From Hydromicrobium sp964517765 (GTDB lineage Bacteria; Actinomycetota; Humimicrobiia; Humimicrobiales; Humimicrobiaceae): 13,766 bases of DNA. Below are positions 1 to 5,343 of the stretch, in pieces. The DNA lies in NCBI GenBank assembly GCA_964517765.1, contig CAZFEN010000028.1, positions 1-13,766 on the forward strand, given 5' to 3'. The first letter of the stretch is position 1; every line of letters starts with the position of its first letter. The position numbers and the translations under genes were made by a program. The notes under the pieces were generated by a model, which saw only the letters and a program-made list of their open reading frames with translations, did no database searches and was not told the origin of the DNA.

Positions 1-320
1 AAACTCCCATAGGTGAGGAAGGTGATAGTAACCTTGGCGATTTTATAGAGGATTCGGGAGTAGAGACGCCTTCAGATGCTACTTCTTTTACTATGCTGCA
101 GGAGCAGCTGCAGGAAGTTCTAAATACATTAAAGGACAGGGAAAGAAAAATTATCCAATTAAGGTTCGGGCTTCAGGATGGACATCCCAGAACTCTTGAA
201 GAAGTGGGTAGGGAGTTTGGAGTAACCAGAGAAAGAATAAGACAGATAGAATCAAAAGCTTTGGGAAAGCTCAGGCATCCAAGTAGAAGCGGCGTTTTGA
301 GAGATTTTCTGGAGCACTAA
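1..320 (+). CDS. rpoD: RNA polymerase primary sigma factor RpoD/SigA, C-terminal part (5' end outside window)
   Basis: Bases 3-320 read without a stop in one frame and encode about 105 residues; the gene enters from the left edge, so its start is not visible. The visible part opens with TPIGEEGDSNLGDFIED, typical of the end of region 3 of group 1 sigma-70 factors. It continues through region 4.1 (LKDRERKIIQLRFGL) and the region 4.2 helix-turn-helix (TLEEVGREFGVTRERIRQIE), which recognises the -35 promoter element. It ends in KLRHPSRS...LRDFLEH, the usual C-terminus of primary sigma factors. The family role is to direct core RNA polymerase to housekeeping promoters. The wording LQDGHPRTLEEVGREFG is closest in my memory to actinobacterial housekeeping sigma factors. 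The assignment to the sigma-70 group is very secure; group 1 rather than group 2 is supported by the conserved C-terminus. Confidence 0.95.
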   Translation, partial: TPIGEEGDSNLGDFIEDSGVETPSDATSFTMLQEQLQEVLNTLKDRERKIIQLRFGLQDGHPRTLEEVGREFGVTRERIRQIESKALGKLRHPSRSGVLRDFLEH

Positions 321-396
321 GTTAACTGTAGGCTGTAAATTATTTGTGGTTTATCATGTTGGCAGGTTCGTTACCGGCTTTGTTACCGGGTATTTT

Positions 397-421
397 AAAG
401 TGGAATTTAATCACTTTTTTT
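397..421 (+). terminator. weak hairpin followed by a T-run between rpoD and the ABC-F gene
   Basis: AAAGTG (397-402) and CACTTT (412-417) are perfect 6-bp inverted arms around a 9-nt loop. The second arm runs into seven consecutive T (415-421). This has the layout of an intrinsic terminator on the plus strand, but the stem is short and AT-rich. It lies 77 nt after the rpoD stop and only 6 nt before the preferred ATG of the ABC-F gene. It could therefore end the rpoD transcript or act as an attenuator for the next gene. Seen directly: arms and T-run. Inferred: function. Confidence 0.35.
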
Positions 422-427
422 AAAAAG

Positions 428-2320
428 ATGAATATTCTTTCAATGGAAAATGTGACGAAGAGCTTTACCGGGAAGATGCTGTTTGAACAGGTGTCTTTGG
501 GGATTAAGGACAACGACCGCATTGGCGTAGTCGGGATCAATGGAACGGGAAAGTCCACATTCTTGAAAATAATCAGCGGGCATATAGAGCCAGATTCAGG
601 AAATATCTCACGTAGGAACAATCTAACGGTGCGGTGCCTCTCGCAAGCCCTGGAGTTTGATGAGAGTATGACTGTTCTTGAGCATATTTTACACGGAGAG
701 CATCCGCTGATGAAGACGATCAGGACATATGAGGCCACGACACATCGGCTGCATGAAGCACCAAACGACGAAAGCCTCCAAAAAAGGTTGATTGAGTATG
801 CTGAAAGGATGGATGCATTGGATGCCTGGAATGTGGAGATTCAGGCGAAAAGTATTTTAAGTAAGCTTGGGATATTTGATATAGACCGAAAGATTAGGGA
901 GTTATCAGCCGGTCAGAAGAAAAGAATTGCTCTGGCTGAGGCGCTCATTCAGCCTGCTGACCTCTTGATTTTGGATGAGCCGACCAACCATATTGATTTG
1001 GAAACAATCAAATGGCTGGAGGATTATTTGAGCCAGCTAAAAGGGGCGCTGCTTTTAGTGACCCATGACCGTTATTTCCTTAATAGGGTCGTCAACCGCA
1101 TCATTGAAATAGATAAAGGAAAGCTGTATTCCTATGACGGTAACTTTGAATATTTTCTGGAAAAGAAAACGCTGCGCGAAGAAACGCAAACCTCGATGGA
1201 GGAAAAGCGAAGGCGGCTGTATATAAATGAGCTGACGTGGATCCGCCGTGGGGCCAGGGCGAGAACAACCAAGCAGAAGGCCAGGATTGTCCGTTTCGAG
1301 GAGATGAAAGGGGCAGGGGCAGCAAAGGAAATCACCAGGGAGCAGCTCGAGCTTCCGGTTGCTTATACCCGCCTTGGAAAAAAAGTAATTGAGTTTGATA
1401 ACATATCCAAGTCGTTTGACGGGCTGACGATTATCAAAAACTTCAGTATCAAGATAAGCCCAACGGACAGGATAGGCATTGTTGGCCCAAACGGCGCGGG
1501 CAAGACGGTCCTGTTAAATCTTGTTGCCGGATTGATTGCCCCGGATAAAGGTAACATTAGTATCGGGAAAACGGTTAAGATTGCATATTACCAACAAAAC
1601 AATGAGGTTATGGACAACTCGGTTCGTATGATCGATTATATCAAGCAAACGGCAGAATATGTTGAAACAAGCAGTGGGTACACAATATCGGCGAGCCAGA
1701 TGCTTGAACGATTCCTTTTTGACGGTAGCCAGCAGTACAGTTTTATTAAGAATCTTTCGGGCGGCGAAAAGAGACGGCTCTTGTTAGCCAGGGTCCTGAT
1801 GGAAAAACCGAATTTCCTGCTCCTGGATGAGCCGACAAATGATCTGGATATACAAACCCTTGAGGTATTGGAGGAATATCTGGAATATTTCCAGGGCGCC
1901 GTGCTGGTTGCATCCCATGACAGGTATTTTCTCGATAAAACAACTTACCGGCTGATAGCAGTAAAAAGTGACGGAAGGACTGAATTTTACAACGACCTTG
2001 GAGCGTATGGACGCAGCCTGATGGCTGGTGAGCCAAAGGCAGGGCAACAAATCAAAGTGGTGAGGCGACCTGCCAGAGTTAACCAAAAAACAAAATTTAC
2101 TTTTGCCGAAAGCAGGGAGTTTGCTCAGATCGACAGTATCATCGGGAAATTAGAGGCAGAACTGGCAAGACTTACCGAAGAAATGAGCGGGAGCTGGTCG
2201 GACTATATCAACATGCGGGAACTCGCAGCGCAGCAAAAAAAACTTCAGGCCGAGCTGGCAGAGAAAATGGAACGCTGGGTCTATCTGCATGAGCTGGCTG
2301 AGAAAATAGAGCGACAGTAA
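428..2320 (+). CDS. ABC-F family ATPase, Uup/YfmR-like (ribosome-associated)
   Basis: The protein has 630 residues from the ATG at 428 and contains two ABC ATPase domains in one chain with no membrane segment. Domain 1 has Walker A GINGTGKS (36-43), signature LSAGQ (159-163), Walker B ending in D183-E184 and switch H213. Domain 2 has GPNGAGKT (353-360), LSGGE (443-447), D467-E468 and H497. Between them lies the basic linker typical of ABC-F proteins (about 245-300, with WIRRGARART). A charged C-terminal coiled coil covers about 560-629, as in Uup and Bacillus YfmR. ABC-F proteins bind the ribosomal E site and relieve stalled or slow translation. The ATG at 428 is chosen because MNILSMENVTKSF matches family N-termini; the frame is open further up (TTG 344, ATG 356) but that would add a hydrophobic, family-atypical extension. 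The ribosome-binding site is weak (AAAAAG). G+C is visibly higher than in neighbours, with 36 of 60 bases G or C at 1201-1260. An antibiotic-resistance role is possible but not indicated. Confidence 0.88.
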   Translation: MNILSMENVTKSFTGKMLFEQVSLGIKDNDRIGVVGINGTGKSTFLKIISGHIEPDSGNISRRNNLTVRCLSQALEFDESMTVLEHILHGEHPLMKTIRTYEATTHRLHEAPNDESLQKRLIEYAERMDALDAWNVEIQAKSILSKLGIFDIDRKIRELSAGQKKRIALAEALIQPADLLILDEPTNHIDLETIKWLEDYLSQLKGALLLVTHDRYFLNRVVNRIIEIDKGKLYSYDGNFEYFLEKKTLREETQTSMEEKRRRLYINELTWIRRGARARTTKQKARIVRFEEMKGAGAAKEITREQLELPVAYTRLGKKVIEFDNISKSFDGLTIIKNFSIKISPTDRIGIVGPNGAGKTVLLNLVAGLIAPDKGNISIGKTVKIAYYQQNNEVMDNSVRMIDYIKQTAEYVETSSGYTISASQMLERFLFDGSQQYSFIKNLSGGEKRRLLLARVLMEKPNFLLLDEPTNDLDIQTLEVLEEYLEYFQGAVLVASHDRYFLDKTTYRLIAVKSDGRTEFYNDLGAYGRSLMAGEPKAGQQIKVVRRPARVNQKTKFTFAESREFAQIDSIIGKLEAELARLTEEMSGSWSDYINMRELAAQQKKLQAELAEKMERWVYLHELAEKIERQ

Positions 2321-2380
2321 AATTCATGCATGGAAGTTAATTAATCTGACCACAATGCTCAGCCAGGGTAAGTATTAAAT

Positions 2381-2587
2381 TTAAATGCCAAACTCTCCTG
2401 CCCATAACATTTCTAAAAATATTTTCCAGGGAATTATTCTTATATCGTGTATATCTCTGGGGTATTTTTCCTGACTTACAACTAAAAGGTACTTTACTTT
2501 TCCATCTTCCTGCAATGACCCTTCTCCCGGCATTACACCAAGCCCTTTATACTTAAACAACTTTGATTTTCTTTCTAAAAGTAAGAC
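2381..2587 (-). CDS. unrecognised C-terminal ORF, probably the frameshifted end of the gene at 2553-2692
   Basis: This minus-strand frame is open from 2587 down to a TAA at 2381-2383. The first ATG is at 2531-2533 and would give 50 residues beginning MPGEGSLQEDGKVKY and ending LEMLWAGEFGI. The composition looks like real, compact protein (YLLVVSQEKYPRDIHDIRIIPW). The reading is equally protein-like upstream of the ATG (KLFKYKGLGV), so translation probably does not begin at 2533. It overlaps the end of the reading frame at 2553-2692 by 35 nt in another frame. Loss of a single A in the AAAA run near 2565-2568 would join the two into one continuous protein. I do not recognise the family. It could also be a small separate gene, but no clear ribosome-binding site precedes the ATG. 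Confidence 0.4.
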   Translation of the reverse strand, partial: VLLLERKSKLFKYKGLGVMPGEGSLQEDGKVKYLLVVSQEKYPRDIHDIRIIPWKIFLEMLWAGEFGI

Positions 2588-2692
2588 CTATATTAATTGT
2601 ATCTTCTTTATTGTCTGTTAAATCTGGTTTTACATCTTCTGGATTTTTAAGGTATACGCCAGGCGTACCGCCTCCGCCATTCGCCCCGTGCC
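2553..2692 (-). CDS. unrecognised gene fragment next to the assembly gap (5' end in gap)
   Basis: Directly downstream of the gap on the minus strand, one of three frames reads about 45 residues with a plausible protein composition: HGANGGGGTPGVYLKNPEDV, then an acidic stretch, then TINIGLTFRKKIKVV and a TAA at 2553-2555. The other two frames stop sooner (ARGEWRRRYAWRIP and GTGRMAEAVRLAYTLKIQKM) and look less natural. The fragment does not resemble the cofactor-binding or C-terminal part of a zinc alcohol dehydrogenase, so it probably belongs to another gene whose start lies in the gap. The tail IKVV may be an artefact of the frameshift described for 2381-2587. I do not recognise the family. 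Confidence 0.4.
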
Positions 2693-2792
2693 NNNNNNNN
2701 NNNNNNNNNNNNNNNNNNNNNNNNNNNNNNNNNNNNNNNNNNNNNNNNNNNNNNNNNNNNNNNNNNNNNNNNNNNNNNNNNNNNNNNNNNNN
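2693..2792. other. assembly gap, exactly 100 N
   Basis: One hundred consecutive N lie inside the alcohol dehydrogenase gene. A round 100 is a common placeholder for a scaffold join of unknown length. The interrupted family is usually about 340-350 residues, of which only 107 are present. The sequence after the gap does not look like its missing part, so the true gap is probably several hundred bases or more. Any protein drawn across the gap is not reliable. Confidence 0.98.
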
Positions 2793-3114
2793 GTGCCTGC
2801 CAATTTTGACAATGATTGGCGCGATTAGTTCTGCAAAAGTAGCATGCACAGCAATAGATATTCGGATCAGCCGTAACCCTGCTTCCGACTTTTAATCCGG
2901 AAACATCCGAGCCCAACTCGACAACAATACCGGAAATCTCGTGCCCGGGAACAATCGGATAAGAACCTAAATAGTCGCCATTATAGATATGAAAATCCGT
3001 ACCACAAGCACCGCAATTCTTTACCTGGATAATAATCTCATCTTTTCCTGGCTTTGGATATTGTATTTCTTTAACCGAAACCTTCCCGGGTTTTTCAATA
3101 ACTACTGCTTTCAT
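2793..3114 (-). CDS. zinc-dependent medium-chain alcohol/polyol dehydrogenase, N-terminal part (interrupted by gap)
   Basis: The first 107 residues of a medium-chain dehydrogenase (GroES-like fold) are present. The ATG at 3112-3114 is preceded by AGGAGT at suitable spacing; an in-frame ATG further up (3162) would overlap the preceding gene's tail region and is less likely. Catalytic-zinc ligands are visible: C37 in CGACGTD and H58-E59 in PGHE. The structural-zinc cysteines C88, C91, C94 and C102 lie in the lobe starting PNIYCCACYFC. The Rossmann NAD(P)-binding half is lost in the gap. The family oxidises alcohols, polyols or sugar acids, or reduces the matching ketones; the substrate cannot be read from this part. 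It follows the malic enzyme gene by 56 nt on the same strand and may be co-transcribed with it. Relatives include sorbitol and threonine dehydrogenases. Confidence 0.85.
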
Positions 3115-3158
3115 ATTAAAAATTACTCCTTTAAATTTATGCGATAGATATTCATTAT

Positions 3159-3168
3159 GCACCTGTTT
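3159..3168. repeat. GCACCTGTTT, first copy (flanks malic enzyme gene)
   Basis: The 10-mer GCACCTGTTT occurs here, just after the malic enzyme stop, and again at 4484-4493 upstream of its start, in the same orientation. Seen directly. It may be chance or a remnant of a small dispersed element. Confidence 0.3.
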
Positions 3169-3170
3169 TC

Positions 3171-4397
3171 TTAAAGCATTTTTTCTACAATATCCATCGA
3201 TTTCCTTTCAATGAATTTTAGGTCTACTTTACCACGGGTATTACCGGTTTCAAAGGCAGCTTTTGCCACACTTACTGCAACAGCTGGAAGGATCCTTTTA
3301 TCAAAAGGTTTGGGAATGATATAGTCTTCTCTCAGGTCATCTTTTACAATTTCGGAAATTGCTTTCGCTGCAGCCATCTTCATTTCCATATTTATCTCTA
3401 TTGCTTTTGCGTCGAGAGAACCCCGGAATATTCCGGGAAATGCCAGTACGTTATTTACCTGATTCGGGTAATCACTCCTGCCGGTTGCTATAATTTTAAC
3501 ACCGCATTTATGGGCAATTTCAGGTTTGATTTCAGGTTCGGGGTTTGCCATGGCAAATATAATAGGATTATTTCTCATCTTTTTTATCATTTCTGCAGTC
3601 AGGATATCTGCTGCCGATACTCCGATAAATACATCGGCATCTTCCATCGCGCTGGACAAATCCCCTTTTATGTTATTCAGGTTTGTTGATTCTGCTATTT
3701 TCTGTTTGAATGTATTTAAGTCTTTCCTTTCCCTGCTTATTATGCCCCCTCTATCGCATACAATCATATCGGTCGCACCGATGTATTTTAATAAATTTAC
3801 AATTGATGTACCGGCCGCCCCTGCCCCATTAATGACTATTTTTATTCCGGTTATATTTTTTCCGTAAATCTTTAGGGCATTAAAAAGTCCGGCCAGGGTT
3901 ACGATGGCGGTTCCATGCTGGTCGTCGTGGAAGATAAGCATATTCGTTTCCTTTTTAAGCCTGTCTTCTATCTCAAAACATCTCGGCGCCGCGATATCCT
4001 CCAGATTTATTCCTGCAAAAGATGGTTCTAGTATTTTTACAGTGTTTATCACCACCTCATTATCCTGACTGTCTACGCATAGAGGAAATGCCGATACTCC
4101 CCCGAATTGTTTGAACAGGACACATTTACCTTCCATTACCGGAAGTGCCGCTCTCGCTCCTATGTTCCCAAGACCGAGGACAGCTGAACCGTCGGATACT
4201 ACCGCAATCATATTGCCTCTGGCAGTATAGGTATTTAACTGATCCGGATTTGCGGCAATTACGCGGCTTGGTTCCGCAACTCCAGGAGAATAGGCAAGAG
4301 ATAGGTCGTGTTCATCCGTGGTTTTAACCTTGCTTATTACGTCGATCTTGCCCTTATTTTTCTTATGCATTTCAAGCGACTCTTCGTAGATATTCAA
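3171..4397 (-). CDS. NAD(P)-dependent malic enzyme (short bacterial type)
   Basis: The complete protein has 408 residues, the usual length of short bacterial malic enzymes such as Bacillus YtsJ; it lacks the phosphotransacetylase-like extension of MaeB. It oxidatively decarboxylates malate to pyruvate with release of CO2 and NAD(P)H in the cytosol. Visible motifs are the catalytic tyrosine in AYSPGVAEP (Y36), the catalytic lysine in MEGKCVLF (K91), the metal site in NLEDIAAPRCFEIE and HDDQHGTA (D158, D159), the Rossmann loop GAGAAG (191-196) and ATGRSDYPNQVNN near the C-terminus. The start is TTG at 4395-4397, supported by AAGGTGG (4405-4411) seven nucleotides upstream and by family-like NIYEESLEMHKKNKGK. 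The alcohol dehydrogenase gene follows in the same direction; the phosphatase gene diverges upstream. Cofactor preference (NAD or NADP) cannot be decided here. Confidence 0.93.
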   Translation of the reverse strand: MNIYEESLEMHKKNKGKIDVISKVKTTDEHDLSLAYSPGVAEPSRVIAANPDQLNTYTARGNMIAVVSDGSAVLGLGNIGARAALPVMEGKCVLFKQFGGVSAFPLCVDSQDNEVVINTVKILEPSFAGINLEDIAAPRCFEIEDRLKKETNMLIFHDDQHGTAIVTLAGLFNALKIYGKNITGIKIVINGAGAAGTSIVNLLKYIGATDMIVCDRGGIISRERKDLNTFKQKIAESTNLNNIKGDLSSAMEDADVFIGVSAADILTAEMIKKMRNNPIIFAMANPEPEIKPEIAHKCGVKIIATGRSDYPNQVNNVLAFPGIFRGSLDAKAIEINMEMKMAAAKAISEIVKDDLREDYIIPKPFDKRILPAVAVSVAKAAFETGNTRGKVDLKFIERKSMDIVEKML

Positions 4398-4482
4398 ATG
4401 ATTTCCACCTTGCTTTGCCGGATTTTATTAATTTTATTCTAACATTTATTTATATTTATAATACAAGTTTTTTATGCAGTCT

Positions 4483-4525
4483 GGCACCTGTTTATTATTT
4501 ATAGTTTAATTTTAATTCCGGTGCC
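4483..4525. repeat. GGCACC...GGTGCC inverted repeat in the maeB/phosphatase divergent intergenic region
   Basis: GGCACC (4483-4488) and GGTGCC (4520-4525) are perfect 6-bp inverted repeats separated by 31 very AT-rich bases. Each is followed by TGT. They are the most G+C-rich spots in an otherwise AT-rich intergenic region of about 190 bp, and the left arm includes the second copy of the GCACCTGTTT direct repeat. Possibilities are a palindromic dispersed repeat remnant or a regulatory site for either divergent gene. The function is not established. Confidence 0.35.
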
Positions 4526-4578
4526 TGTGTAATATATTTTTAAAAAAGGTACGATTTTATTAATGGCAAATTATAACA

Positions 4579-4584
4579 TATAAT
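4579..4584 (+). promoter_or_regulatory. perfect -10 hexamer immediately upstream of the phosphatase start (likely leaderless mRNA)
   Basis: TATAAT lies at 4579-4584, leaving only 7 nt before the ATG at 4592. Transcription normally starts about 6-8 nt after the -10 box, so the mRNA would begin at or next to the start codon. No Shine-Dalgarno sequence lies in the preceding 20 nt, which fits a leaderless message. No convincing -35 box is visible at 16-18 nt spacing; the region is AT-rich, so a chance TATAAT is possible. Confidence 0.5.
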
Positions 4585-4591
4585 AATACGC

Positions 4592-5341
4592 ATGGAATAT
4601 TTCGCAGATACGGATATCGGAAAAATCAGAGAACAGAATGAGGACTTTTTTTACGCCAGAGATAGTCTGTTTATTGTGGCTGACGGAATGGGAGGGCATA
4701 ATGCCGGAGAAGTTGCAAGTAGAATTGCCGTTGAAGTTTTTACAAAAAATTTCGATAGAAGCCTGAAAGATAAAATAAAAAAAACCTCTTCTGTTAAAAA
4801 AGATAATCTAACTCCTCTTAATATAGAAGAACTGCTTCTCGAAAGTATTAGAATCGCCAATGAAGAAGTTTTTGACACTGCTGTCTCAAAATCCGAATAT
4901 TACGGTATGGGAACCACATTTACGGGATGTTTCATCCATGGACAAAAAGCATACATTATTCATGTAGGTGACAGCAGATTGTATGTAAAAAGAGGAAGCG
5001 AAATGAATCTTCTGACTTCCGACCACACTATCGTGGGTGAACTATATAGAAGAGGTGAGATAAGCTATGAAGATACCTTTGATCATCCCCAGAGAAATTA
5101 TCTCACCAGGGTCCTTGGCGTTACAGAAGATATAGATCCGGACTTCAGTTCGCATAAAATCCTTAAGGAAGACGTTATGCTGATATGTTCCGATGGCCTT
5201 AACTCTATGCTTAAAGATAAAGAAATCTCAAGCATCATGGATAAATATAAAAATGCCAGGGATATTACAAAAAATCTCATAAAAGGCGCCATAAAAAAGG
5301 GCGGCCAGGATAATATAACAATTATAGTCATTAAAAAATAA
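4592..5341 (+). CDS. PP2C-type Ser/Thr protein phosphatase (PstP/Stp/PrpC-like)
   Basis: The protein has 249 residues, a complete soluble PP2C (PPM) domain of standard bacterial length. It removes phosphate from Ser/Thr residues using two or more Mn/Mg ions. Family motifs appear in order: REQNED with D18, VADGMGGHNAGEVAS with D31 and G32, GMGTT, IHVGDSRLY, LTSDHT, CSDGLNSM with D201 and GGQDNIT with D240. All the main metal-binding aspartates are therefore present, so activity is expected. There is no signal peptide or membrane segment. The kinase gene starts 2 nt after its stop, so the two are almost certainly one transcription unit and translationally coupled. The phosphatase probably reverses the kinase's phosphorylation and dephosphorylates the kinase activation loop, as described for PstP/PknB and PrpC/PrkC pairs. 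A TATAAT sits directly before the ATG and no ribosome-binding site is seen. Confidence 0.94.
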   Translation: MEYFADTDIGKIREQNEDFFYARDSLFIVADGMGGHNAGEVASRIAVEVFTKNFDRSLKDKIKKTSSVKKDNLTPLNIEELLLESIRIANEEVFDTAVSKSEYYGMGTTFTGCFIHGQKAYIIHVGDSRLYVKRGSEMNLLTSDHTIVGELYRRGEISYEDTFDHPQRNYLTRVLGVTEDIDPDFSSHKILKEDVMLICSDGLNSMLKDKEISSIMDKYKNARDITKNLIKGAIKKGGQDNITIIVIKK

Positions 5342-5343
5342 TT

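Noticed and set aside
344..427. Upstream TTG/ATG starts giving the ABC-F protein a hydrophobic N-terminal extension
   Set aside because: The extension is atypical for a soluble ribosome-bound ATPase and includes a terminator-like hairpin; the ATG at 428 matches family N-termini.
340..738. 132-codon minus-strand open frame
   Set aside because: Antisense to the N-terminal part of the ABC-F gene, which carries intact Walker A; no domain features.
428..2320. Calling the ABC-F protein an antibiotic-resistance factor
   Set aside because: The C-terminal coiled coil and overall layout resemble Uup/YfmR housekeeping factors; nothing specific to the Vga, Msr or OptrA groups was seen.
2553..2849. Proteins drawn through the run of N
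   Set aside because: Residues across the gap are placeholders and the frame relation between the two sides is unknown.
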